Assembly (NCBI RefSeq): GCF_030503855.1
Contig: NZ_CP129971.1
Coordinates: 7,501 to 71,500, forward strand
Origin: Marivirga salinae
GTDB lineage: Bacteria; Bacteroidota; Bacteroidia; Cytophagales; Cyclobacteriaceae
DNA: 64,000 nucleotides
Direction of reading: 5' to 3'
This document shows positions 54,068-64,000 of the stretch, one piece after another. The notes under the pieces are model-generated. The model was not told the DNA's origin and searched no databases. It saw nothing but the letters and a program-made list of their open reading frames with translations. Each line of letters opens with the position of its first letter. The stretch's first letter is position 1. The position numbers were made by a program, and so were the translations under genes.

Positions 54068-54601
54068 TTACCGAAATTTAGTGGTTTTGAACATTTTTTG
54101 AGCAATTGGTTGCCATTTGGATTTCAAATAAGGTGGGCATGAAAAACTGATAGTTACCAAACCATTTTTATGAATTGTATATAGTAGATAGGTAAAACGT
54201 TGTTCTGCAGACCGATTACCCTCAACATCTGGCTTACCATCAAACTGATAGGCAGCAAATTCTTTTCCATTTAATTCAACCAATTCTTTTTGAGAAAAAT
54301 CTATCTCTTTAAACAAGGGAGGAATACTAGAGTCATAAAATTCCTTTAAAAGCGATACATCTCCATCTTGCCAAAAGGTTGGTGAGGCAGTAATAGTGAA
54401 TTCAACAGCTGATTGCTCATCAGTCATGGCTACATCTGGAATTCTAGCACCTAAAAACTTTGCTGAAAGTTCTTGTTGCGTCATCTGCTGAAGCTCCGTA
54501 GAAACTTCCATGCTAAGATAATCAGTAAGTTTTTGTTTTTTCAAAACAGGTTCTTGCACTAGAAAAACCATCAAAAATATTAAACCGATAGATTTAATCA
54601 T
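54068..54601 (-). CDS. Hypothetical exported protein
   Basis: A 177-residue protein with an N-terminal hydrophobic signal segment (IKSIGLIFLMVFLVQEP) and a small alpha/beta body. It ends in a pattern (HKNGLVTISFSCPPYLKSKWQPIAQK) resembling PsbP/YoaH-type lipid- or ligand-binding folds. I cannot name a family with certainty. It lies in the run from the FtsX-like permease to tadA, so it may be part of the same transcript. Confidence 0.6.
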   Translation of the reverse strand: MIKSIGLIFLMVFLVQEPVLKKQKLTDYLSMEVSTELQQMTQQELSAKFLGARIPDVAMTDEQSAVEFTITASPTFWQDGDVSLLKEFYDSSIPPLFKEIDFSQKELVELNGKEFAAYQFDGKPDVEGNRSAEQRFTYLLYTIHKNGLVTISFSCPPYLKSKWQPIAQKMFKTTKFR

Positions 54602-54631
54602 TAAGTATATTATTTTAAATCAATTAAAAAA

Positions 54632-55879
54632 TTAAGCACGAATAGCAATTACAGGATCTAATTTAGCTGCCATGCCAGCTGGAACAATTCCTGACAAAGT
54701 TCCCACTATTGCTGAAACGACAATACCTATTATAACATTGCCAAAAGAAAGCGTAAGATCTAAACTTCCCAACGAAATAAAACTTAAAAGATACACCAGA
54801 AAAATACCAAACAAGCCTCCTAAAAGAGATAGAAATACCGCTTCGAATAAAAACTGAAAAAGAATAAAGAAATTCTTGGCCCCTAATGATTTTTGAATAC
54901 CAATTATATTAGTTCTTTCTTTAACAGAAACAAACATGATATTAGCAATCCCAAAACCCCCTACTAAAATAGAAAAACTTCCGATTACCCATCCGGCTAT
55001 TGAAATTACACTAAATATAGAATCTAGGAAATCTGCGAAAGCTTCAGGTCTGTTAATTGCGAAATTAGTATCCTCCCGAGGACGCAACCCTCTTTTCTGT
55101 CGTAATAAACCCGTTACTTCACCCTCTAAATTTTTCAAGCCTTCATCATCAGGATAACCTTTGAGGGCAATTTTAGATTCTACCCCCCAGTTTCCTTGTC
55201 CAGAATACATTTTAAAGAAAGTATTGTATGGGACGTAGCAAAAATCATCGGCACTAGGAGCATTAGTCAAGCTTGCTCCTTGCTTTTCCATTACCGCTAT
55301 AACTCTGAATTTCAGACCTCTTAATTTAATTTCTTTTCCAATCGGATTTGAAAAAGGAAACAAAGTTTTGGCTACTTCAGCCCCAATAATAGAAACGCTT
55401 GCACCCTTTTCTATTTCTTGTAATCCAAAATAGCGCCCTGTTTCAACAGGGATTTCAAAAATATCTTTGTGTTGATATGCAACACCTGAAACTATGGCTC
55501 CACTCAAACTGTTACTCTCATGCTTTACGGTAACACCATATCTTTCAGCAAAAATAGTTATTGCACTTGCTTCTTTAGAATTATTTTTAAGGAATTGATA
55601 TTCACTATATTCTGCTTTAGGGCGATTTACATATTTCCACCAAGGGTAACTTTCTCCAAAAATCCATGGAAATTTTTCAACTCGAATTACATCATCACCT
55701 AAAAAATCTAAACTATCCTTAATATTCTTTTCCAACGAATCTACCAAAGTAAATACAGTGATGATAGAAAAAATACCAACTGTTACGCCCAAAAGCGAGA
55801 GAATGGTTCTTAACAAATTGGCTCGCAAGGCGCTTAAAGCGAAGCGAAAACTCTCCAGAAGTAGATGAAAGTAAATCAT
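54632..55879 (-). CDS. ABC transporter permease, MacB/FtsX type
   Basis: A 415-residue membrane protein. One N-terminal helix (LLRTILSLLGVTVGIFSIITVF), a periplasmic MacB_PCD domain of about 230 residues, then three C-terminal helices (SILVGGFGIANIMFVSVKERT...) form the FtsX topology. Such permeases work as a dimer with a separate ATPase and handle lipoproteins, peptides or cell-division signals. No ATPase gene is adjacent, so the partner lies elsewhere. It is divergent from queA. Confidence 0.9.
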   Translation of the reverse strand: MIYFHLLLESFRFALSALRANLLRTILSLLGVTVGIFSIITVFTLVDSLEKNIKDSLDFLGDDVIRVEKFPWIFGESYPWWKYVNRPKAEYSEYQFLKNNSKEASAITIFAERYGVTVKHESNSLSGAIVSGVAYQHKDIFEIPVETGRYFGLQEIEKGASVSIIGAEVAKTLFPFSNPIGKEIKLRGLKFRVIAVMEKQGASLTNAPSADDFCYVPYNTFFKMYSGQGNWGVESKIALKGYPDDEGLKNLEGEVTGLLRQKRGLRPREDTNFAINRPEAFADFLDSIFSVISIAGWVIGSFSILVGGFGIANIMFVSVKERTNIIGIQKSLGAKNFFILFQFLFEAVFLSLLGGLFGIFLVYLLSFISLGSLDLTLSFGNVIIGIVVSAIVGTLSGIVPAGMAAKLDPVIAIRA

Positions 55880-55925
55880 ATGTAAATATAAAAATATAAA
55901 GCTACAAGATTACAAAAACTATTAT

Positions 55926-55933
55926 TAACTTTG
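55926..55933 (+). promoter_or_regulatory. Putative -7 box of queA
   Basis: TAACTTTG matches TAnnTTTG, 47 bp before the queA start. No clear TTG lies at -33. Confidence 0.5.
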
Positions 55934-55980
55934 CCCTCTTAAAATTTTAAGTCTAACCACTTAATACCGTAATATTAAGT

Positions 55981-57027
55981 ATGAAATTATCAGAATTCAA
56001 ATTCGAATTACCACTTAAATTAGTGGCGCAACATCCGGCAGAAGACAGAGATTTAGCAAAACTAATGGTTTTGCACAAAGATACCGGAGAAATTGAACAC
56101 AAAACTTTTAAAGACATTGTAGATTACTTTGATGAAGGTGACATTCTAGTGACCAATAACACCAAAGTTTTTCCTGCGCGTCTTTATGGGAACAAAGAAA
56201 AAACAGGTGCTCAAATTGAGGTCTTTCTTTTGAGAGAGCTTAATAAAGAGATGCATTTGTGGGATGTGTTGGTTGATCCTGCTCGTAAAATTCGTGTTGG
56301 GAACAAATTATATTTTGGAGATGGTGAATTAGTAGCGGAAGTTATTGACAACACGACTTCAAGAGGTAGAACCATCAAATTCTTATATGATGGTGATGAT
56401 CAAGATTTCTACAAATTAGTAGATTCTTTAGGAGAAACTCCTCTTCCAAAGTATATCAAAAGACCAGTAGAAGAATCTGACAGAGAAAGATTCCAGACTA
56501 TTTATGCTGAAGAAGTAGGAGCTGTTGCAGCACCAACTGCAGGAATGCACTTCACAAGACAAGTATTAAAAAGAATGGAGTTGAAAGGCATCAAAACCAG
56601 TCCGATTACTTTACATATCGGTTTAGGCACTTTCCGTCCGGTTGATGTTGAAGATTTAACCAAGCACAAAATGGATTCGGAAAACTTTAAAGTTCCGAAG
56701 AAAACTGCTGAATTGGTTAATGAATCTTTGGACAGCAAGAAAAGAGTTTGTGCTGTGGGTACAACTGCTATGCGTTCTATGGAATCTTCCGTTACAGCTA
56801 ACAATCATTTGAAAGAAAATGAAGGCTGGACTGATCGTTTCATTTTCCCTCCTTACGAATTTAAAATTTGCAATGCATTATTGACAAATTTCCACATGCC
56901 AGAATCTACTTTATTGATGATGGCTGCTGCATTTGGAGGATATGACAACGTAATGAAAGCATATCAAGAAGCGATAAAGCATAAATATAGATTCCTTTCA
57001 TATGGGGATGCTATGTTAATTATTTAA
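55981..57027 (+). CDS. queA: S-adenosylmethionine:tRNA ribosyltransferase-isomerase
   Basis: A 348-residue enzyme that builds the cyclopentene-diol of queuosine by moving the ribosyl group of SAM to preQ1-tRNA. Motifs [19 protein letters not shown] at the N-terminus, [24 protein letters not shown] and [14 protein letters not shown] are those of QueA. Length is as expected. It is a single-gene unit with its own terminator. Confidence 0.97.
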   Translation: MKLSEFKFELPLKLVAQHPAEDRDLAKLMVLHKDTGEIEHKTFKDIVDYFDEGDILVTNNTKVFPARLYGNKEKTGAQIEVFLLRELNKEMHLWDVLVDPARKIRVGNKLYFGDGELVAEVIDNTTSRGRTIKFLYDGDDQDFYKLVDSLGETPLPKYIKRPVEESDRERFQTIYAEEVGAVAAPTAGMHFTRQVLKRMELKGIKTSPITLHIGLGTFRPVDVEDLTKHKMDSENFKVPKKTAELVNESLDSKKRVCAVGTTAMRSMESSVTANNHLKENEGWTDRFIFPPYEFKICNALLTNFHMPESTLLMMAAAFGGYDNVMKAYQEAIKHKYRFLSYGDAMLII

Positions 57028-57048
57028 TATAAACATCATTGAAATAAG

Positions 57049-57084
57049 ACTGCTATGCTGGATTTTTGATGCATAGCAGTTTTA
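57049..57084 (+). terminator. Intrinsic terminator after queA
   Basis: ACTGCTATGC (57049-57058) pairs with GCATAGCAGT (57071-57080), followed by TTTATTTTT. It lies 21 bp after the queA stop. Confidence 0.88.
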
Positions 57085-57154
57085 TTTTTATCCGAAACAA
57101 ACATTTCTTTAATACACGCTGTTAGCCCTATATAAATAGCAAATCCAATTTCAG

Positions 57155-57877
57155 ATGACAGTATTACCCTACAAAGACAAGGAGTCAGGCAAAAAGCAAC
57201 AAGTGGCAGATATGTTCAACAACATTAGCCATAAATATGATTTCCTTAATCATTTACTAAGCTTAGGAATAGATATCCGATGGAGAAAGAAGGCTATTAA
57301 ACTGTTGAAAGAAATTCAACCTAAGCAAATTTTGGACATTGCAACTGGAACAGGTGATTTTGCTATTGAAGCATTAAAACTAAATCCAGATCATGTGACA
57401 GGTGTTGATATTTCTGAAGGCATGCTCAATGTAGGTAGGGAAAAATTAAAGAAGAGAAAGCTGGATGATAAAATATCGCTAACTTTAGGTGATTCTGAAA
57501 ACCTTCCTTTTGAGGATAATAAATTTGATGCAATCATCGTTGCATTTGGAGTAAGAAATTTTGAAAATCTTGAAAAAGGTTTAGCAGAAATGTTCAGAGT
57601 CTTAAGACCAGGTGGGAAAGTAGTAGTTTTGGAATTTTCCAAACCTAAAAGCTTTCCATTTAAACAACTCTTTAATTTCTATTTTAAAAATATCTTACCT
57701 ACTTTAGGCAAAACAATTTCAAAAGATAATGCAGCCTATACTTATCTACCAGAATCGGTTAGGTCATTTCCAGACGGGAAAGATTTCACCTCAATTTTGG
57801 ATAAATTAGGCTTCAAAGATACAGTATGCAAACCGCTAACATTAGGTATAAGCTCAATTTACACGGGAATAAAATAG
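57155..57877 (+). CDS. ubiE: Demethylmenaquinone / ubiquinone C-methyltransferase UbiE/MenG
   Basis: A 240-residue SAM-dependent methylase for the final step of menaquinone synthesis, the expected quinone of Bacteroidota. Motifs MFNNISHKYDFLNHLLSLG, LDIATGTGDFAIEAL, VDISEGML and VLRPGGKVVVLEFSKP are present, ending with DNAAYTYLPESVRSFPDG. The next gene, porT, begins 52 bp before its stop. Confidence 0.96.
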   Translation: MTVLPYKDKESGKKQQVADMFNNISHKYDFLNHLLSLGIDIRWRKKAIKLLKEIQPKQILDIATGTGDFAIEALKLNPDHVTGVDISEGMLNVGREKLKKRKLDDKISLTLGDSENLPFEDNKFDAIIVAFGVRNFENLEKGLAEMFRVLRPGGKVVVLEFSKPKSFPFKQLFNFYFKNILPTLGKTISKDNAAYTYLPESVRSFPDGKDFTSILDKLGFKDTVCKPLTLGISSIYTGIK

Positions 57878-58566
57878 TTTTATTCTTATTAGGGATATTA
57901 TTCAGTTTTCAAGTTTCGGCACAGCATTATGAAAAAGAAAACTTACCCAATTATGATGAACAATTAATTCATTATGGCTTTTATTTGGGTGGACATACAG
58001 CCAATCTTAAAGTTAGATATAATGAAGCTTTCCTCACCAATGAATTTGACTCTTTACACTCTGTAATCCCTCAAAGTTCTCCTGGTTTTACTGTGGGTTT
58101 TATTTTTAACCTAAGAATTGCGCAATATTTAGACTTCAGAACAATGCCAGGTGTTGGGCTTTATCAATACACCTTAAATTACAATACTTACGACCAAGCA
58201 GAACAAATTACTTATCAAGGAAAAAAGGAAGCTTTTTATGCTGAATTACCGCTTTTGCTAAAATATAAGTCTCAAAGAAGGCAAAATTTCAGAGCCTATA
58301 TGATTGGTGGCGCCAAACCGTCTTTTGAAGTAAGTGGCAAAAGACCATCGGATATTAATGAAGATGTTCTATTAATTAATACCTTTAATTTAGCTTTAGA
58401 AATAGGCTTTGGGGTTGACATCTATTACGAATTATTCAAATTCTCTCCTGAAATCCGCTTTTCCAGAGGATTGACTAATGCATTATTTGATAGGCAAAAT
58501 AGCTATAGCAGCCCGATCAATGAATTGGTTACGAATAGCGTTTCTATTTACTTCCAGTTTCAGTAG
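57826..58566 (+). CDS. porT: PorT-family type IX secretion outer-membrane protein
   Basis: A 246-residue protein. A signal peptide ends FQVSAQ after residue 33, then a beta-barrel with the conserved opening NLPNYDEQLIHYGFYLGGH, typical of PorT/SprT. It is needed for assembly of the T9SS outer-membrane machinery. Only one ATG is available, 52 bp inside ubiE in another frame. This ubiE-porT order is common in the phylum as far as I recall. It ties the window's machinery to the two T9SS cargo modules at 37-53 kb. Confidence 0.88.
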   Translation: MQTANIRYKLNLHGNKIVLFLLGILFSFQVSAQHYEKENLPNYDEQLIHYGFYLGGHTANLKVRYNEAFLTNEFDSLHSVIPQSSPGFTVGFIFNLRIAQYLDFRTMPGVGLYQYTLNYNTYDQAEQITYQGKKEAFYAELPLLLKYKSQRRQNFRAYMIGGAKPSFEVSGKRPSDINEDVLLINTFNLALEIGFGVDIYYELFKFSPEIRFSRGLTNALFDRQNSYSSPINELVTNSVSIYFQFQ

Positions 58567-58642
58567 ACTCAAAATTTAATCTTTAGATAACATTAAATAT
58601 CATGTTTGAGTTAATTTTGCAACTGGTTTAAATCAAATTGTT

Positions 58643-59056
58643 ATGAAAAAATTAATCTTACTTTTCAGTCTTGTTTCATTATTTGCTATTTCTGAATCAA
58701 AAGCACAATGGCGACTGGCTGCAGGTATAGATGTATTAAGTACACCTTTCTTTGAAAACATCCCAAAATATAGATTTGGAGTGGAAGGACAATATTTCAT
58801 GGCCAATCGATTTGCCCTTACTGGCGGATTAGAATTTATTGAAAAAGATTTAGGTGGTTCTGCAGGCTTCAGATTCTATCCTATCAATCCTGTTTTTCTG
58901 AGAATGAGAGGCATATTGAAAGACAATTCTGATTTAGCTTTAGGAATGGGTTATGCAATAGGCCTGAGTAATAACTGGCGATTAGAAACCATGGCTGATT
59001 ATTTTGCGGTTAGTAGTGGGTTTGCGTTAAGAGTTGGCTTGGCTGTTAAGCTATAA
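58643..59056 (+). CDS. Small outer-membrane beta-barrel-like protein
   Basis: A 137-residue protein with signal peptide MKKLILLFSLVSLFAISES and cleavage near KAQ. The mature part alternates in a barrel-like way (YRFGVEGQYFMANRFALTGG, FALRVGLAVKL). I recognise no family. Its 3' end overlaps by 6 bp the end of the convergent AlbA_2 gene. Confidence 0.62.
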   Translation: MKKLILLFSLVSLFAISESKAQWRLAAGIDVLSTPFFENIPKYRFGVEGQYFMANRFALTGGLEFIEKDLGGSAGFRFYPINPVFLRMRGILKDNSDLALGMGYAIGLSNNWRLETMADYFAVSSGFALRVGLAVKL

Positions 59057-59713
59057 ATTAATAATAGGCGCCATGCTAAAAGTGTCTTCCTTATCTGAAG
59101 GATTGATTCTTAAAATATTAGAAACCACTAAATTCACTAAAATCAAAGAAGCCTTATAACGATTCAATTTTGAGATTTCCTGAAATTTAGTCAATGTAAT
59201 GGATTCATGCTCGCCTAAATATTCCAGTAAGACTTTCTCTTTTTCCTGAATCTGAAGCACTCTCCCATTTTTCCTTTGGGAGAACTTAATAACATTTCGA
59301 ACTTCCTTGCTGGCTTGTATGCTCTTATCGGCTAAACGAACATAAGCTTTTCCCCAATCAGTTTCTTCATCGGGCAATGCATAATGAGGTTTTTTCTTGC
59401 TCTCAGGTACCTCGTAATGTACAACTGCTCTGCTTTCATCTTCATCTAATGGAATGATGTTGTATTCGTATTTCAATCGTGGCTTGCATAGTTTTGCTAA
59501 TGCCTTATTCAATACGTATATTTCTTCCTCAGCATATTTCACTCCCGGAATATTGCCGTTGTCATCTACACCTATTAAAACATCACCACCTTTTGTATTG
59601 GCAAAAGCTACAAATTCTCGCACTATCTTTTCAGGGTGAGCAGCTTTCCTCTTGAACTCGAGCCTATCTCCCTCTCCTCTTCTTACTAATCGATATAGTT
59701 CCTTTAGCTCCAT
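59051..59713 (-). CDS. AlbA_2 (Schlafen-type AAA_4) domain protein with winged-helix tail
   Basis: A 220-residue protein. An N-terminal AlbA_2/divergent AAA_4 domain shows GDRLEFKRKAAHPEKIVREF followed by AFANTKGGDVLIGVDDNG, the nucleic-acid-binding core. The C-terminal part (KEKVLLEYLGEHESITLTKFQEISKLNRYKAS) looks like a winged helix. Relatives serve as putative regulators or in defence contexts. No toxin or nuclease partner is adjacent, so no defence role can be claimed. Confidence 0.85.
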   Translation of the reverse strand: MELKELYRLVRRGEGDRLEFKRKAAHPEKIVREFVAFANTKGGDVLIGVDDNGNIPGVKYAEEEIYVLNKALAKLCKPRLKYEYNIIPLDEDESRAVVHYEVPESKKKPHYALPDEETDWGKAYVRLADKSIQASKEVRNVIKFSQRKNGRVLQIQEKEKVLLEYLGEHESITLTKFQEISKLNRYKASLILVNLVVSNILRINPSDKEDTFSMAPIINL

Positions 59714-59879
59714 TGCCAGAAAGTAATAGTATTATTATATGGAATCTAATAATTAATTTCGCAAACATTTATTATTTGGTACTGAATATCAATCCCTCTC
59801 ATGTAATTGCCTAATAGGCTCTATTTAACTAAAAGCGAAGGCAATCGGTTTGAATGAATCCTTTTAAATAAAAGACTGA

Positions 59880-60302
59880 TTAAGAGGCAAAGATATCTTC
59901 GTCTTTTTTGAAAGATTTGAATTCCAAAGCATTTCCGCTTGGGTCCAAGAAAAACATAGTAGCTTGTTCGCCTGGCTCTCCTTTAAAACGGATATAAGGC
60001 TCGATAACAAAATCTGTTTTAGCTTCCTTCAATCTATCCGCTAAATCATGCCATTGTTGCCATTCCAGAATCACTCCAAAATGCTTAATAGGAACTGAAT
60101 GACCATCTACAGGATTAGCTGCTGGCTCTTGTATAGCTTCATCTGTTAAATGCGCTGTAATTTGGTGACCATACAAATCAAAATCAATCCATCTTTCAGA
60201 AGTACGCCCGATTTTACAATTCAAAACTTCTTCAAAAAATTGACGGGTTGCATTTAAATCTGTGACAGGAAAAGCTACATGAAAAGGTCTGATATTATTC
60301 AT
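59880..60302 (-). CDS. VOC-family (glyoxalase/bleomycin resistance) protein
   Basis: A 140-residue protein with the vicinal-oxygen-chelate fold: two beta-alpha-beta-beta-beta units, start [24 protein letters not shown], a middle [18 protein letters not shown] and metal-site glutamate in [11 protein letters not shown]. The family includes dioxygenases, isomerases and resistance proteins; the substrate is unknown. Similar Bacteroidota proteins are only annotated as VOC. Confidence 0.85.
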   Translation of the reverse strand: MNNIRPFHVAFPVTDLNATRQFFEEVLNCKIGRTSERWIDFDLYGHQITAHLTDEAIQEPAANPVDGHSVPIKHFGVILEWQQWHDLADRLKEAKTDFVIEPYIRFKGEPGEQATMFFLDPSGNALEFKSFKKDEDIFAS

Positions 60303-60385
60303 TTTGTGCTAGTTAAATGGATAAATAGATGTTAGTTAAAAACATATTTCCTTCTCTTTTAGGGAAGGACTAAGGATGAGGCTTA

Positions 60386-60424
60386 AAAAAAGCAGTCAGT
60401 GAAATGATTATCAACTGACTGCTT
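60386..60424 (-). terminator. Intrinsic terminator after nfu
   Basis: AAGCAGTCAGT pairs with ACTGACTGCTT across a 13-nt loop. On the minus strand a TTTTTTT tract follows. It lies 20 bp past the nfu stop. Confidence 0.87.
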
Positions 60425-60443
60425 AATATTTTTGATTATAATT

Positions 60444-61040
60444 TTATACGCCTTCTGCCTGTACTTCTTTTACATCGTTAGGCAACATTCTTTTCAAAAG
60501 ATTTTCGATTCCTGCCTTTAATGTAATAGTAGAAGAAGGGCATCCGCTGCAAGCTCCCTGCAATAGAAGATTTACTCTTTGAGTATCCTTTTCATATGAA
60601 TGGAAAGAAATTGCTCCACCATCTTGCTCAACAGCAGGTTTGATATATTCATCTAAAATATTCTTGATTTGCTCTTCCAATTCAGCATTTTCGCTTGTAT
60701 TGGTCTCTTCAAATAAGTCTTTTGCTTGCAATTCGATCACTCGCTTACCAGATTCCAGAAATTCTTTAATGGTATCCTTTACATCATTTTGGATTTCTAC
60801 CCATTCGTATTCCGGTTTTTTGGTAACCGTAACGAAATTGCTCATATAAAAAACTCTATCTACATATTCCTTTTTGAAAAGGATTTCTGCTAAGGGCGCT
60901 TGAGCGGTATCTTCTATAGATGGAAAATCAAAAGAATCACCTTCAGGCACCAACATTTGGTTGGTAGCGAATTTCAATGAATTCGGATTCGGATTGGCTT
61001 CCATGTAAATGGTAACAGGTTGTTGTGTCTGCGTACTCAT
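60444..61040 (-). CDS. Nfu-type iron-sulfur cluster carrier (NifU family)
   Basis: A 198-residue protein. The N-terminal Nfu_N domain (about 10-95, MEANPNPNSLKFATNQMLVP) is joined to a C-terminal NifU domain (about 120-192) with the cluster motif LQGACSGCPSSTITL (CxxC). It should carry 4Fe-4S clusters to client proteins in the cytoplasm. It is followed by a terminator and preceded by the DAACS symporter in the same direction. Confidence 0.94.
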   Translation of the reverse strand: MSTQTQQPVTIYMEANPNPNSLKFATNQMLVPEGDSFDFPSIEDTAQAPLAEILFKKEYVDRVFYMSNFVTVTKKPEYEWVEIQNDVKDTIKEFLESGKRVIELQAKDLFEETNTSENAELEEQIKNILDEYIKPAVEQDGGAISFHSYEKDTQRVNLLLQGACSGCPSSTITLKAGIENLLKRMLPNDVKEVQAEGV

Positions 61041-61065
61041 CTTTTTTAATTAAGTTATTTTCAAT

Positions 61066-62520
61066 TTATTTATTTGCTGGAACGTCATCAGGAACATTAA
61101 GTTCGCCTTCTGACTTAGCAATTAATGTAGAAACAGTAGCATCGCCTGTAACGTTCACCACAGTTCTAAACATATCCAAAATTCTATCTACAGGAAAAAT
61201 AATAGCTACCCATGCAGGATTTAAGCCTACTGAATTCAAAACGATAATCATCATCACTAAACCGGCACTTGGCACGGCAGCAGAACCAATAGAGGCTAAA
61301 GTAGCAGTTAAAACGATAGTCAATTGTTGTCCTAAAGTTAAATCCACCATGTGCAATTGAGCTAAGAAAACCACTGCTATTGCTTGGTACATACTTGTCC
61401 CATCCATATTAACAGTTGCTCCAATAGGCAATACAAAACTACTTATTTTCTTGGAGGCACCCATATTTTCTTCAACACACTCCATAGTTACCGGTAAAGT
61501 AGCAGCACTACTGGAAGTAGAAAATGCCAAAAACTGAGCAGGGCTTATCCTCTTTAAGAATTCTCTATAGGTTAATTTTTTGATAAAAAGTGAGACTATT
61601 AACGGATATAATACAAATATCATAAATAACAACCCTACTAATAAGGTAATAGAGTAGCTACCCAATCCCTTGAAAATTTGCCATACTTGAGCAGGTGTAT
61701 CCGCCATTTTAGCAATAACTCCTGCTAATAGAGCAAAAACAAAAACTGGTGCTGCTTTCATAATGATGTCCACCATTTTAAGTATCACCTCATTCGCCCC
61801 ATTTACAAAACTTATTACACCTCCTACCTTATCATTCGGCAACATAGCTAAACATATCCCAAAGAATAAAGCAAAAAAGATCACTTGAAGCATATTGGCA
61901 TTACTGCTAAAGGCTCCGAATACATTTTCTGGCACCATATCAACGAAAAACTTGAGCGGTCCTTGGTTACTGGTTTCTTCTGCCGATTGAGATAATTGAT
62001 CAACTTTCTCATTGGAAGCTTCAGCAACAGTTCTCAATGAATCCATTGCGCCTTCATTCATGGTGGAATTGACCAAATCCTGATATTTCTGCTCCTTTAA
62101 AAATGAGCGACCGTCTTTCGGTTGAGGAACATCAGGGTTTTCACTTACCCATAGTTCATATTTAATTCTATTTTTAACTCTTTGATCTTCATTAACGAAC
62201 TTGCCTGGTTGCACTAAATTGACTAATGTTAGACCAATACCGACTGCCAGCACTGTAGACATTAAATAGAATACAAGTGTTTTTAAGCCCAGCTTTCCTA
62301 GTTTGTTAATATCAGTTAAACTGGAAACACCACTAATAATAGAAAGTAAAACCAATGGAACGGCAATTGCTTTCAATACTCTTATGAATATGGTACCGAA
62401 AGGATCAATCCAATCAATTGTAAATTGATTCCAGCCTAAATAGCTAGAAATAAAAGCCCAGACAATCCCTAAAACCAGACCAATAATTATTTTAATGTGT
62501 AATGGTAATTTCTTCATCAA
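61066..62520 (-). CDS. Dicarboxylate/amino acid:cation symporter (DAACS family)
   Basis: A 484-residue inner-membrane carrier of the GltP/DctA type. The hairpin motif [23 protein letters not shown] and the segment [15 protein letters not shown], plus the second hairpin [14 protein letters not shown], are substrate and Na+ sites. A hydrophilic insert of about 60 residues lies at about 130-190, as in many Bacteroidota members. Substrate probably glutamate, aspartate or C4-dicarboxylates. Its ATG overlaps the aroC stop by 4 bp. Confidence 0.94.
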   Translation of the reverse strand: MMKKLPLHIKIIIGLVLGIVWAFISSYLGWNQFTIDWIDPFGTIFIRVLKAIAVPLVLLSIISGVSSLTDINKLGKLGLKTLVFYLMSTVLAVGIGLTLVNLVQPGKFVNEDQRVKNRIKYELWVSENPDVPQPKDGRSFLKEQKYQDLVNSTMNEGAMDSLRTVAEASNEKVDQLSQSAEETSNQGPLKFFVDMVPENVFGAFSSNANMLQVIFFALFFGICLAMLPNDKVGGVISFVNGANEVILKMVDIIMKAAPVFVFALLAGVIAKMADTPAQVWQIFKGLGSYSITLLVGLLFMIFVLYPLIVSLFIKKLTYREFLKRISPAQFLAFSTSSSAATLPVTMECVEENMGASKKISSFVLPIGATVNMDGTSMYQAIAVVFLAQLHMVDLTLGQQLTIVLTATLASIGSAAVPSAGLVMMIIVLNSVGLNPAWVAIIFPVDRILDMFRTVVNVTGDATVSTLIAKSEGELNVPDDVPANK

Positions 62521-63593
62521 ATTTTATTCGTTTTAGCCCTCAACATAAAATCAGCAATCGTTAAAGCAGCCATTGCTTCCACAATAGGTACCGCTCTTGG
62601 CACCACACATGGGTCATGTCTTCCTTTGCCTTTTACTGTTACTTTATTTCCATCTTTATCAATACTCTCTTGATCATTCATAATAGTGGCAATAGGCTTA
62701 AAAGCTACATTAAAGTAAATATCTTGCCCATTTGAAATCCCGCCTTGCACACCACCTGAATGATTACTGGTTGTTTTCACTTTTCCTTCTTCCGTTTCAA
62801 AAGGATCATTATGTTCTGATCCATACATTTTCACACCTTCAAAACCACTTCCGTATTCAAATCCTTTTACAGCATTTATGCTCAGCATTGCTTGTCCTAA
62901 AACTGCATGTAATTTATCAAATACGGGCTCTCCTAATCCTACTGGAGTTCCTTTTACAACACAACTGACAATTCCACCAATAGTATCTCTATTTTTTCTG
63001 GTCTCATCAATATGTTGAATCATTTTTTCAGCCATTTCAGGATCCGGACAACGCACAATATTTTCCTCTGCTTTGTCCAAATCCATTTCTAGATATGATT
63101 TTTCAAGTTTTAAACTTCCAACTTGAGAAACATAGGCCTGAACATTAATACCTGCTTGCTTCAGATACATTTTAGCAATGGCTCCAGCAGCCACTCTAGC
63201 TGCTGTTTCCCTTGCAGAACTTCTTCCTCCTCCTCTATAATCACGAATACCATATTTTTCTTGGTAGGTATAGTCTGCATGAGATGGCCTGTAACTATCT
63301 TTAATATGAGAATAATCTTTACTCTTTTGATTAGTATTTCTAATTCCCAAAGCGATTGGAGTTCCAGTTGTTACTCCTTCAAAGATTCCCGATAAAATTT
63401 CTACCTCATCTTCTTCTTTTCTCTGAGTGGTAATCTTGGATTGCCCTGGCTTTCTGCGTTGCATTTCAGATTGCAAAAATGCTTCATCTACCCTTACACC
63501 GGCAGGACAACCGTCTATTACAACACCTATACCTACCCCATGGGACTCCCCATAAGTCGTGATTTTGAAGATTTTTCCGAAACTATTGCTCAT
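62517..63593 (-). CDS. aroC: Chorismate synthase
   Basis: A 358-residue enzyme that makes chorismate from EPSP using reduced FMN, the last step of the shikimate pathway. It has [70 protein letters not shown] and [16 protein letters not shown]. Length matches the family. It is in one transcript with the downstream symporter, an odd functional pairing. Confidence 0.97.
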   Translation of the reverse strand: MSNSFGKIFKITTYGESHGVGIGVVIDGCPAGVRVDEAFLQSEMQRRKPGQSKITTQRKEEDEVEILSGIFEGVTTGTPIALGIRNTNQKSKDYSHIKDSYRPSHADYTYQEKYGIRDYRGGGRSSARETAARVAAGAIAKMYLKQAGINVQAYVSQVGSLKLEKSYLEMDLDKAEENIVRCPDPEMAEKMIQHIDETRKNRDTIGGIVSCVVKGTPVGLGEPVFDKLHAVLGQAMLSINAVKGFEYGSGFEGVKMYGSEHNDPFETEEGKVKTTSNHSGGVQGGISNGQDIYFNVAFKPIATIMNDQESIDKDGNKVTVKGKGRHDPCVVPRAVPIVEAMAALTIADFMLRAKTNKI

Positions 63594-63616
63594 TTATACA
63601 AAAATTGATGCGCAAT

Positions 63617-64000
63617 TTAGGACTTTTTAAGTAAGATGAACAAGGAAAGTGAAAAAGCCACTATAAGAAATATGTTAAACACCCATTTCCAGATTTCTGT
63701 GGTTTGATGTGATTGTAACTGATTGGACACCTCATCAATTCTATCATAGAACAACCCATCAGACGAAGCTTGCTCGATATTTACGTTAGCCATGCTTTCA
63801 CCAATCACTTTTATATTGTAATTAGATTTTAAAGTATCATATTTATTGGTTGAAGTATTAAAAAATATGAACTGAAAATATTCCGATAAATCGTATTCTC
63901 CTGGTTCTTTAGGAATCATATAGTATCGAAATGCTTTTGAACCTCTTACTGAAACTCCACTTCTGGTTATGTTTTCACTTACATCAGGCGAATAGATTTC
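63617..64000 (-). CDS. BatD-like oxygen-tolerance protein, C-terminal part (5' end off window)
   Basis: The frame is open to the right edge. Its last visible 128 residues include SGVSVRGSKAFRYYMIPKE, the beta-domain end of BatD, then a linker and one C-terminal membrane helix (WVFNIFLIVAFSLSLFILL). BatD belongs to the Bacteroides aerotolerance operon, but this stretch is also found in related BatD-like proteins. The start ATG at 63919 is internal, not the real start. Confidence 0.72.
   Translation of the reverse strand, partial: EIYSPDVSENITRSGVSVRGSKAFRYYMIPKEPGEYDLSEYFQFIFFNTSTNKYDTLKSNYNIKVIGESMANVNIEQASSDGLFYDRIDEVSNQLQSHQTTEIWKWVFNIFLIVAFSLSLFILLKKS

Noticed and set aside
59051..59713. 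Anti-phage defence gene (AlbA_2/Schlafen-like)
   Set aside because: No second defence component lies nearby and neighbours are ordinary chromosomal genes.

Overview
The window is a Bacteroidota chromosome segment, most likely from a marine gliding Cytophagales (Marivirga-like). Evidence: AT-rich DNA; TAnnTTTG/TTG promoters instead of sigma70 boxes; no clear Shine-Dalgarno sites; two giant adhesins with T9SS type B (CHU_C) C-termini, each followed by an sprF/porP gene; a porT gene; an AccD without its zinc ribbon; and the rpmH-rnpA-ctpA order. The genus name is inference.

Layout. 1-3.9 kb (minus): tsaB (cut by the window edge), a TSUP permease, a C-terminal processing protease, rnpA and rpmH. 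4-7.8 kb: an M61 aminopeptidase (plus), then an M48 protease with DUF4870 and DUF4389 membrane proteins (minus). 8-14.2 kb (minus): a marR-fadN-fadA-acd beta-oxidation operon with a 26-bp perfect palindrome upstream of marR; two of its spacers are filled with heptamer-periodic repeats. 14.2-17.6 kb: a broken outer-membrane protein gene and small secreted or lipoprotein genes. 17.6-26.8 kb: an nqrF with no nqrA-E beside it, a radical SAM protein, accD, a tetR-fabH pair with an operator over the start codon, der, a four-helix-bundle gene between inverted heptamer arrays, and era. An initiator tRNA-Met follows at 26.9 kb.

27-33 kb (minus) is a sulfur-assimilation operon and the most striking regulatory unit: promoter, SAM-I riboswitch, a 20-residue leader peptide with six Cys, metZ, a second leader peptide (Met-Met-Cys-Cys) translationally coupled to metZ, an intrinsic terminator with a competing antiterminator pairing, then a sulfite reductase with a C-terminal helical (HEPN-like) extension, cobA, a siroheme dehydrogenase gene and an APS-reductase-type cysH. 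The layout implies SAM control of the whole transcript plus one or two cysteine-sensing steps, the second acting between metZ and the reductase genes.

33-37 kb: an esterase, an EamA permease, a DUF819 protein and a CoA-type Nudix hydrolase. 37.3-52.9 kb: two tandem adhesin-sprF modules (1573 and 2814 residues) built from BspA/DUF285, IPT/TIG, FG-GAP and ASH-like repeats. 53-64 kb: housekeeping genes (SOD, tadA, an FtsX-type permease, queA, ubiE, porT, an AlbA_2 protein, a VOC protein, nfu, a DAACS symporter, aroC) and the 3' part of a BatD-like gene at the right edge. No insertion sequence, prophage, CRISPR array or rRNA gene was seen.
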